Source of the DNA: a virus
Reading direction: 5' to 3' (one strand)
Length of the DNA stretch: 22,529 nucleotides
Virus record (IMG/VR): IMGVR_UViG_3300042564_002730
Span: 1 to 22,529 of that record
This document shows, in pieces, positions 7,701 through 13,162 of this stretch. Position 1 is the first letter of the stretch, and each line of letters starts with the position of its first letter. The notes below the pieces were generated by a model that was given only the letters and a program-made list of their open reading frames with translations, had not been told where the DNA came from and searched no databases. The position numbers were made by a program, and so were the translations under genes.

Positions 7701-9569
7701 GGCAACTTGGCCACAGGTGGTACAGTAAGTGCCACAGGCAATGCCACAGCAGGCAATGTAAGTGCTGTTGGTAATGTAATTGGTGTAACATTCATTGGTA
7801 ATGTAGAAGCCACTACTGTAAGTGCTACTGGTAACGTAACCGGTCAGACATTTATTGGTAATGTAGAAGCCACCACTGTCAGTGCTACTGCTAATGTAAC
7901 AGGTGGAAACATAATAACAGGTGGTATTGTAAGTGCTACAGGTAATGTTACTGCTGGCAACGTGATTGCAACAAGTGGTAAGTTTGGCAACATTGTAATT
8001 TCAGGTGATGATATCACTGATGCAGGCGGCGGCGTTGTCAACATCAACTCTGCGCTGGCCGATGTAAACTTTGCTGTGAATGGTGACACTGTTGCTAACT
8101 TGTTGTTTGTGGATGCAGGAACAGACACCGTCAGTATTGGCAGTGCAACACAGACTACTGGTGCTGTACTGGCAATCAATACTACAAACTCCGTACTGTT
8201 CCCAGTTGGTAACACAGCACAGCGTCCAACAGGTGTTGTTGGTATGTTGCGTTACAACACATCAGTTGATAGTTTAGAACAATACGCCTCAACAGGATGG
8301 GAAACAGTTGGTACACCATCGTTTACAGTTATCACTGATAATCAGTTCAACGGTGATGGGTCAACTGTGGCATTTACCCTGACACAGGCCTCAACCACTG
8401 CTGGTGCTATTGTTGCAATCAACGGTGTTCAACAGATTCCAACCACCGCGTACTCAATCAGTACCACTACATTGACGTTTACTGAAGCACCTGCCGCAGG
8501 CGACGTGATTGATGTGCGTATGTTTACTACCACTACCACTGTTGGCAGCATCTCAAATGCTGTCGGCAACGCGATTGTAGGAACAAGTGAAACTGCAAAC
8601 GTAGTCAGCATCACTGGCGATTTATTACCAGTTGCTAACAATACACAATCTCTAGGCAGTGCAAGCAATTACTGGAAATCATTGTATGTTAGTGGCAATA
8701 CAATCTACCTGGGCAACTTGCAACTCAAAGAAGCCAGTGCAAATACATTTGCTGTTTACACAAGCGACGGCGTAACCGAAGCCAACATTCAAGTGGGCAA
8801 CATTGATGTTACATCAATCCAAAGTGGAACAAGTTCAATCAGTATTGCAGCACCAAATGGTAATGCTGTTCTAAATGTTGCTGGAAACAACACAGTGATT
8901 GCTACATCAACTGGTGCTAACATAACTGGTTATGTAAGTGCCACTGGCAACGTAACTGGTAGTAATGTACTAACCGGTGGATTGATCAGTGCAACTGGCA
9001 CAGCAACGGTTGGTAACGTAGCAACCGGTGGTACTGTAAGTGCAACCGGTAACATCACAGGTGGTAACTTAACAGTTGGAACAGGCACAATCACCGGTGG
9101 CAACATTGTTAATGCTAACGGCAACGGCGTAGGCAACATTGGTAGTTCTAGTGTGTATTTCAACACAGTGTTTGCCAAGGCAACAAGTGCGCAATACGCT
9201 GACTTGGCAGAGAAGTATGAAGCAGACGCCGAATATGCACCGGGTACTGTGTTGGCATTTGGTGGTGCCAAAGAAGTTACACTGTCCACTGAAGCAGGCT
9301 CAACTCGAGTAGCAGGTGTTGTGAGTACAAATCCAAGTTACATCATGAATGCCGGCTTAACTGCCGAACACGTGGCCATGGTAGCACTGCAAGGTCGTGT
9401 ACCATGTAGAGTTGTTGGCCAAGTTGCCAAAGGTGACATGATGGTGGCAGCCGGTAATGGTGCTGCCAGAGTTGACAATGCGGCACGTGCAGGTAGTATT
9501 ATTGGTAAAGCCCTGGAGAACTTTGACGGTGCTGAAGGCACAATTGAAGTTGTAATTGGTCGCAACTAA
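4704..9569 (+). CDS. giant repeat-rich tail fibre-like protein (1621 aa)
   Basis: The ATG at 4704 is chosen because AGGGG stands eight bases upstream; a TTG at 4656 in the same frame has no ribosome site. The N-terminus MAVTRIKNNQITDATI leads to an IEDPVILLAS...VDIGF segment. Two joints of the type DAATKAYV sit near residues 176 and 561, a motif common in phage fibres. Residues about 315-510, 775-930, 995-1085 and 1410-1470 are runs of a 17-residue repeat (GN..TGGTVSATG.ATL type). Residues about 576-722 hold a domain with RVLVKNETGAF, GIYVV and TGWV. Residues about 1165-1280 hold the RYNT/ING..Q.P module shared with two upstream proteins. The last 140 residues (FAKATSAQYADLAEKYEAD to VVIGRN) are shared with the 577-aa protein downstream. 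They may act in trimer formation; a chaperone role is inferred, and no autoproteolysis site could be confirmed. Confidence 0.85.
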   Translation: MAVTRIKNNQITDATIVASSKLVDYSISAAKIANNLTYGSNLTVAGNLTVQGNTTAIDTNITTIEDPVILLASTQTGAPAVDIGFLGQRGTGNNIAFVWDESAQTFVTAFSNTAETSTTINILAYANLTTLNANVTAGLTVAGQSNIANLTVAANSVVSFGNVVISNVADPVANTDAATKAYVLSTLGNSSFAISDGTTTEAVNGGDTIDFDGTTNQITVAVASVTGNVSSVTVALATNVSVVGNVTVGNILTVTGTVNSNLVPTASATYNLGAVGSLWKDLYLSGNSIYIGTQTITSNAEGVALSNTAVAGNFTTAGNVSATGTGTFGNVNTGGAVSATSTITGGNLATGGTVSAAGTGTFGNVATGGTITATGTATLGNVDTGGTVSATGNGTFGNVSAVGAVNSTTASASGNITGGNLATGGTISSTGMATLGNVESGGTISGTGNITGGNILTGGISSAAGNVFGGNILTGGLISATGNITGSGLGTFGNVNVNGFVSATGNVNGDFIIANAGFEAPSVTITSTSANSGISLVTNGTGNINVNTSFINGVKDPVQAQDAATKSYVDAVAQGLDLKASVHAATYVSLPAYVYNNGTSGVGATLTGNVAGNLTIDGEIVSSGQRVLVKNETGAFVNNSTPSAAFNGIYVVTTAGAPGTAYVLTRAVDFDIPAEMYGAFTFVETGNVLADTGWVCTNNSASPITVGATEIIWAQFSGAGQYTAGNALSLNGTQFNVNTDGSANATIGINGSNQLIIPANAVLTTPNIGAATGTSLTATGNVDAGNVLTSGIVSSTGTGTFGNVNTGGLVSATGNLTAGNITSNGNFDTVSISATGNIKGGNLQTGGTVSSTGTATLGNINTGGLISATGNITGGNILTSGAGGDISGSGNITGGNFLTGGTISSTGTATVGNVATGGTISSVGNITAGAGSFFIGNGSQLTGVDANSAIALVNGNTNITTATNGNANVTIGGTSNVVVFTTGGIDVTGTVSANGTITGGNLATGGTVSATGNATAGNVSAVGNVIGVTFIGNVEATTVSATGNVTGQTFIGNVEATTVSATANVTGGNIITGGIVSATGNVTAGNVIATSGKFGNIVISGDDITDAGGGVVNINSALADVNFAVNGDTVANLLFVDAGTDTVSIGSATQTTGAVLAINTTNSVLFPVGNTAQRPTGVVGMLRYNTSVDSLEQYASTGWETVGTPSFTVITDNQFNGDGSTVAFTLTQASTTAGAIVAINGVQQIPTTAYSISTTTLTFTEAPAAGDVIDVRMFTTTTTVGSISNAVGNAIVGTSETANVVSITGDLLPVANNTQSLGSASNYWKSLYVSGNTIYLGNLQLKEASANTFAVYTSDGVTEANIQVGNIDVTSIQSGTSSISIAAPNGNAVLNVAGNNTVIATSTGANITGYVSATGNVTGSNVLTGGLISATGTATVGNVATGGTVSATGNITGGNLTVGTGTITGGNIVNANGNGVGNIGSSSVYFNTVFAKATSAQYADLAEKYEADAEYAPGTVLAFGGAKEVTLSTEAGSTRVAGVVSTNPSYIMNAGLTAEHVAMVALQGRVPCRVVGQVAKGDMMVAAGNGAARVDNAARAGSIIGKALENFDGAEGTIEVVIGRN
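5637..6230 (+). repeat. block of about eleven 51-bp coding repeats
   Basis: The translated unit is 17 residues, for example GNVDTGGTVSATGNGTF or GNLATGGTISSTGMATL. Most units are exactly 51 bases; two carry insertions of 5 and 6 codons. Units differ at many third positions but keep Gly-Asn at the start and (V/I)S(A/S)TG in the middle, as expected for a repeated beta-structured fibre shaft. Confidence 0.8.
7021..7500 (+). repeat. second block of 51-bp type fibre repeats
   Basis: About nine more units of the same 17-residue family follow the middle globular domain of the 1621-aa protein, for example GNINTGGLISATGNITG. Some units are lengthened by a few codons. The block ends in an FFIGNGSQLTG segment that also occurs in the tandem repeats of the 833-aa protein. 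Confidence 0.75.
7791..7910 (+). repeat. two tandem 60-bp coding repeats
   Basis: Bases 7791-7850 and 7851-7910 encode two 20-residue copies starting FIGNVEATTVSAT. Their DNA is nearly identical over most of the unit, closer than the surrounding 51-base repeats are to each other. This suggests a more recent local duplication. Confidence 0.8.
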
Positions 9570-9588
9570 TCCAATAAGTAAGTGAACA

Positions 9589-9616
9589 AGATAGGGTCTT
9601 CGGGCCCTATCTTTTT
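9589..9616 (+). terminator. rho-independent terminator with UUCG tetraloop
   Basis: The left arm AGATAGGGTC (9589-9598), the loop TTCG (9599-9602) and the right arm GGCCCTATCT (9603-9612) form a 10-bp stem with one T-G wobble. The loop is the very stable cUUCGg type. A run of T follows, 9612-9616. It sits 20 bases after the stop of the 1621-aa gene and should end its transcript, or reduce read-through into the two small genes. Confidence 0.92.
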
Positions 9617-9634
9617 ATAGACAAGGAATAAATC

Positions 9635-9943
9635 ATGACAGTATCAGTAGGACCAGGATGGTCAATAGGTCCAGGCTGGAGTCTTGGTGCCATTAGTGTT
9701 GGCGGATTAACCATCGCTACCAACAGCGTTGGCGGGTTAACAGGTTATTCCTCACAAGCAACAGCAGTAACTGCTAATCCCGTAATAATTAGCACATATG
9801 GACCTGGTAGCACAATCACTTTCCAAGACAGTACTACAGCAACCATTACACAGATTGATGATTACACACCTGATGATTACATTGAAATTTTTTGGGATAC
9901 TCCCAAAGTTGGCGTTATATTTCCAATCACATTAACAATTTAA
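9635..9943 (+). CDS. small repeated virion-associated protein, copy 1 (102 aa)
   Basis: AAGGA at 9623-9627 is placed seven bases before the ATG. The protein begins MTVSVGPGWSIGPGWSLG, is Gly/Thr/Ile-rich with no catalytic motif, and ends IFWDTPKVGVIFPITLTI. Its closest relative is the next gene. Both share the first 12 residues, the stretch GSTITFQDSTTATITQ and the C-terminal WDTPKVG.IFPITLT, while the middle about 35 residues differ. It follows a terminator and has no clear promoter of its own, so it probably depends on read-through or an unrecognised start. It is likely a small beta-rich structural or decoration protein; family unknown. Confidence 0.75.
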   Translation: MTVSVGPGWSIGPGWSLGAISVGGLTIATNSVGGLTGYSSQATAVTANPVIISTYGPGSTITFQDSTTATITQIDDYTPDDYIEIFWDTPKVGVIFPITLTI

Positions 9944-9956
9944 TAAGGAATAAATC

Positions 9957-10262
9957 ATGACAGTATCAGTAGGACCAGGATGGAGCATAGGAGCAGGAGT
10001 AACACTGGGTGGGGGCAACCCGGGTCCATTAGTCATTCCCCTTAGCGATACAGGTGGGGTAACAGGGTGGAATCCTCAAGCCGCAGGAATACCATACAGT
10101 GCCACAGTTATTGCCACATATCCTGTGGGCAGTACAATTACTTTCCAGGACAGCACCACAGCAACTATTACACAGTGGGATGACTATGGTCCTACTTACA
10201 TTGACATTTTTTGGGATACGCCCAAGGTTGGCACAATATTCCCAATCACATTAACAACCTAG
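9957..10262 (+). CDS. small repeated virion-associated protein, copy 2 (101 aa)
   Basis: This is a tandem paralogue of the preceding gene. It lies 13 bases after that gene's stop and has the same ribosome site and leader (AAGGA at 9945-9949). The 5' stretch from AAGGA through codon 9 is the same in both genes. Residues about 14-50 are divergent (LGGGNPGPLVIPLSDTGG here), while both ends are conserved. A terminator follows directly, so the two genes make a closed unit. The function is unknown. Conserved ends around a variable centre could reflect a surface-exposed central loop in an otherwise fixed fold, but that is inference. Confidence 0.75.
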   Translation: MTVSVGPGWSIGAGVTLGGGNPGPLVIPLSDTGGVTGWNPQAAGIPYSATVIATYPVGSTITFQDSTTATITQWDDYGPTYIDIFWDTPKVGTIFPITLTT

Positions 10263-10280
10263 TTTACAAAATTTCACTAC

Positions 10281-10311
10281 AAAATAGGACTTTGACTAGT
10301 CCTATTTTTTT
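10281..10311 (+). terminator. rho-independent terminator
   Basis: AAAATAGGACT (10281-10291) pairs with AGTCCTATTTT (10298-10308) around the six-base loop TTGACT, and T residues continue to 10311. It ends the pair of small paralogous genes and lies just before a CTAAATA motif. An A-run on the left arm means it could also work on the minus strand. Confidence 0.9.
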
Positions 10312-10313
10312 GG

Positions 10314-10320
10314 CTAAATA
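10314..10320 (+). promoter_or_regulatory. candidate late promoter motif CTAAATA
   Basis: GGCTAAATATTA stands 21 bases before the ATG at 10342 and immediately after a terminator, where a new transcript would be expected to begin. The same GCTAAATATTA string precedes the tail sheath gene at 20443. Confidence 0.6.
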
Positions 10321-10341
10321 TTAGTCATTGATGGAAGAACC

Positions 10342-12075
10342 ATGGGATTAACCAAACCGCGTGCCTCGCAAATTTTTGATATAGACTATAAACAAGCAAC
10401 TCGTGTGATCACAGTCGGCGATGTTACACTAGCCGGCGGAGCCCCAAGTCAAGTTGACGGAGTTAACCTGGCCGAAGACGATCGAGTTTTGGTAACTGGA
10501 CAGAGCACTGCCAGCCAAAATGGCCTGTATTTTGTATCCGCCGTGGGCACAGGTGCCAACGGCACATGGGTTCGCACCAGTGACGGCAACGAAAACGGCG
10601 AAGTACAAGCCGGCATGATTGTGATGGTTACTGAAGGTTCTTTATATCACGACACCCAATGGAAATTAACCACAAATAATCCAATTGTTATTGGTACTAC
10701 TGCATTGACTTTTGTAATTAACATACTGAGTCAAATTGGCGGCAGCAACACACAAATACAGTACAACAATGCCGGAACCATGGGCGGCTCGGCAAATTTA
10801 ACTTGGGACGGCACAACTCTTTATACAAACGGTGCTGTCAGTGCCACCGGTAACATCACTGGCAATTACATTCTAGGCAATGGTAGTCAACTGAGTGGTA
10901 TTATCACCACAGTTGACGCAAACACACTCACTGGCAATACATTATCATCTAATGTTGTAACGTCAAGTCTAACAGCAGTTGGCACATTGGGTTCATTAAG
11001 TGTTACTGGAAATGTTACTGCTGGCAATGTATCTGGTACTAATTTAACTGGCACACTGACAACAGCCAGTCAAACAAACATCACTTCAGTAGGTACACTT
11101 GGCGCATTAACAGTTACAGCCAACACAACTAGTGGTAACCTACTAACAGGTGGATTGATTTCAGCAACAGGTAACATCACTGGCGGCAACATAAGCACCG
11201 CTGGACTAATTTCGTCAACAGGTACTGTCACAGGTGGTAACTTAACTACAAGCGGCAGTGTAGGTATTGGGACAAGCTCACCAAGTGTTAAATTTCAAAC
11301 GGTTCAAACTATTGCTGATTGGACAGGAGATTTTAAAAATTACACAGCAGGGGCTTATGGATTAAGAATAGATTTATCAGGTTCGTCTGGCAGTCAAGCT
11401 GCTTTACAGGTGTACACTGCGATTGGTAATGGAATGATAGTCAGAAACGATGGTCTCGTTGGTATTGGTACTTTTTCCCTTGATCCATCGACACTATTAA
11501 CGGTTGCAGGTGCAATTTCTGCTACTGGTGCAATTACTGGTGCTGGCATCACTGGCTCAAGTTTAACAGTATCAACTGGTAACGTCAGTACTGGTAATAT
11601 TGTTAACAATAATGCCAACGGTGTTGGTAACATTGGATCAGCAACAACATACTTCAACACTGTTTTTGCCAAGGCCACTTCGGCACAGTATGCTGACTTG
11701 GCAGAAAATTACGAAGCAGATGCTGACTACATACCTGGCACTGTGGTTGTGTTTGGTGGCCTCAAAGAAATCACAGTTACTGACAACAGTCACAACACTG
11801 CTGTAGCAGGTGTTATATCCACAAATCCAAGTTACTTAATGAATGCTGGCCAGTCAGGCGAATGGATATTACCTGTGGCATTAACTGGTCGTGTTCCTTG
11901 CCGAGTACAAGGACCAGTAAACAAAGGAACTGTGTTGGTAACAGGAGACATTCCTGGAACAGCCATGGCAATTGACACATCAAAGTTTAAACCTGGATGT
12001 GTGGTTGGCAAGTCATTGGAAATAATTAATTCCACTGATGTTGTGACCATCGAAGTAGCAGTAGGACGATTATGA
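10342..12075 (+). CDS. tail fibre-like protein (577 aa)
   Basis: GGAAG five bases upstream supports the ATG at 10342. Residues about 10-128 form a domain with DGVNLAEDDRVLVTGQ, NGLYFVS and DTQWKLTT...ITALTF-like spacing. This is the same kind of domain as in the middle of the 1621-aa protein (RVLVKN, GIYVV, TGWV). Residues about 135-310 are ATGNIT-type repeats, including NYILGNGSQLSGI. Residues about 310-395 contain VGIGTSSPSVKF and VGIGTFSLDPSTLLTV, a motif frequent in phage fibres, around a stretch whose DNA looks richer in A and T. The last 140 residues (VFAKATSAQYADLAENYEAD to EVAVGRL) repeat the C-terminal domain of the 1621-aa protein. It is probably a second fibre built on the same plan. 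The stop overlaps the next start (ATGA). Confidence 0.82.
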   Translation: MGLTKPRASQIFDIDYKQATRVITVGDVTLAGGAPSQVDGVNLAEDDRVLVTGQSTASQNGLYFVSAVGTGANGTWVRTSDGNENGEVQAGMIVMVTEGSLYHDTQWKLTTNNPIVIGTTALTFVINILSQIGGSNTQIQYNNAGTMGGSANLTWDGTTLYTNGAVSATGNITGNYILGNGSQLSGIITTVDANTLTGNTLSSNVVTSSLTAVGTLGSLSVTGNVTAGNVSGTNLTGTLTTASQTNITSVGTLGALTVTANTTSGNLLTGGLISATGNITGGNISTAGLISSTGTVTGGNLTTSGSVGIGTSSPSVKFQTVQTIADWTGDFKNYTAGAYGLRIDLSGSSGSQAALQVYTAIGNGMIVRNDGLVGIGTFSLDPSTLLTVAGAISATGAITGAGITGSSLTVSTGNVSTGNIVNNNANGVGNIGSATTYFNTVFAKATSAQYADLAENYEADADYIPGTVVVFGGLKEITVTDNSHNTAVAGVISTNPSYLMNAGQSGEWILPVALTGRVPCRVQGPVNKGTVLVTGDIPGTAMAIDTSKFKPGCVVGKSLEIINSTDVVTIEVAVGRL

Positions 12076-12737
12076 TACAAGAACGATATAGAGCAGACTA
12101 CGAAGGTGAATTTGTAATCACTGAGAGTAAATGGAGTGGCGGCAAAAAAACACAAAACAGAGAATGGGTAGCCAACCCAATTGACAACCAGCATATCAGT
12201 GGCCGTGCAGCCTGTATTGGCAGCAATGTACACCGAGATCTATTTGACTATACTAGACTACAGCGTCACAAAGGTGGATTATTAAGTTCAAAAAAGTTAC
12301 AGACATACGGCACAGGCACCGTTGCCAAAGAAATGCGATTGAACTTTGCAGTGGAAATTGATAAAACAATTATCAACGATCTTGTTGAGTCTGGATATGT
12401 TGACGATAACATTGCCTATGCCAGTACTCGCACCTGTTTGATGCATCCAGGACAATTTTATCTCATTCCTTACAACACACTCATGGCCTTGGAAGCTCTG
12501 GTGTTATGGATGGCAGCTTTTGACGGTCACAAAGAAATTTATGCACTAGGGTACAGTAATGACACAGTTGGCACTGTGAGTGAATGGTCAGCACATGTGA
12601 ACGGAGTATTAACAGCGTATCCATCAACTAAGTTTACATTCATTGGCGAAGAGTCTAATGTGCCTAAAGAATGGCGTATGAACGCCAACGTTGCCTGCAT
12701 GGACGTTCGTCCATTTATAAGTCACTGCGATATCTGA
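12072..12737 (+). CDS. unidentified protein next to fibre genes (221 aa)
   Basis: The ATG overlaps the previous stop by four bases (ATGA), so it is translationally coupled to the fibre gene. Unlike its neighbours it is a globular, charged protein: an N-terminal half with REWVANP and NQHISGRAACIGS, then LMHPGQFYLIPYN, and a C-terminal half with EIYALGYSNDT and KFTFIGEES. The alternation of short beta strands and helices, with a strand ending in a Gly-Tyr-Ser-Asn turn, looks like a Rossmann-type alpha/beta fold. Some sugar-transferring enzymes share such a pattern, but no catalytic motif confirms this. Its coupling to a fibre gene suggests a role in fibre assembly or modification. The 3' end overlaps the convergent NUDIX gene by 16 bases. 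Confidence 0.8.
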   Translation: MIQERYRADYEGEFVITESKWSGGKKTQNREWVANPIDNQHISGRAACIGSNVHRDLFDYTRLQRHKGGLLSSKKLQTYGTGTVAKEMRLNFAVEIDKTIINDLVESGYVDDNIAYASTRTCLMHPGQFYLIPYNTLMALEALVLWMAAFDGHKEIYALGYSNDTVGTVSEWSAHVNGVLTAYPSTKFTFIGEESNVPKEWRMNANVACMDVRPFISHCDI

Positions 12738-13162
12738 ACACTGTGTTCCACAGTGGCCATTTTGTCACGAACAGCATCAAAGTTTACAGTTGACCACAGG
12801 CCAGGATGCATGGGTCTTGGCCATGTTCCGGATGTGATCCAGGCCCAGCCAATATGTTCATCGTTCAACACAGGTGTAAATTCTTTAGCAACGCTACAGA
12901 AAAATGTGTGATAGGCAAATCCGCCATCGGCACTGGTGAACTTTTCTATGGGAACCAGTCGCAAATACTCGGGCATGTGACCCAGTTCTTCGGTACACTC
13001 GCGTGTCATTGCTTCGATTAGTGTTTCATTGGCTTCAAATTTGCCGCCAGGCAAGCCCCACGAGTCTGGGTGACGTGAGTCGTTGCGCAACAGATACAGA
13101 TATCGTTGTGTGCTCACACTGTAGAACCAAACGCCCACAGCATTTACAGTACTATTCTCCAT
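12722..13162 (-). CDS. NUDIX hydrolase (146 aa)
   Basis: Residues 40-62 form a complete Nudix box: G40-x5-E46-x7-R54-E55-C-T-E58-E59-L-G61, with the Glu residues that bind the divalent metal. Such enzymes cleave nucleoside diphosphates linked to another group, for example oxidised dNTPs, ADP-ribose or NAD-like molecules; the substrate cannot be read from the sequence. The chosen start at 13162 (MENSTVNAVGVWFYS) has AGGAGG just upstream; an ATG at 13216 in the same frame would add 18 residues but has weaker support. It overlaps the end of the gp15-like gene by 19 bases and is the last gene of the minus-strand operon, so it is probably expressed together with virion genes. The N-terminal strand VGVWFYS and the SWGLPGGK turn are typical of the family. 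Confidence 0.9.
   Translation of the reverse strand: MENSTVNAVGVWFYSVSTQRYLYLLRNDSRHPDSWGLPGGKFEANETLIEAMTRECTEELGHMPEYLRLVPIEKFTSADGGFAYHTFFCSVAKEFTPVLNDEHIGWAWITSGTWPRPMHPGLWSTVNFDAVRDKMATVEHSVQISQ
12739..12755. terminator. possible hairpin at convergent gene junction
   Basis: CACTGTG (12739-12745) and CACAGTG (12749-12755) form a perfect 7-bp stem around TTC, starting two bases after the plus-strand stop and lying inside the 3' end of the NUDIX gene. A short T-run (12760-12763) follows on the plus strand, a few bases away. It may slow or end plus-strand transcription, but it is weaker than the two terminators upstream. Confidence 0.35.

Noticed and set aside
6650-7813. 387-residue antisense open frame
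   Set aside because: Same cause: the opposite strand of the 51-base repeats lacks stops. The product has no plausible fold.
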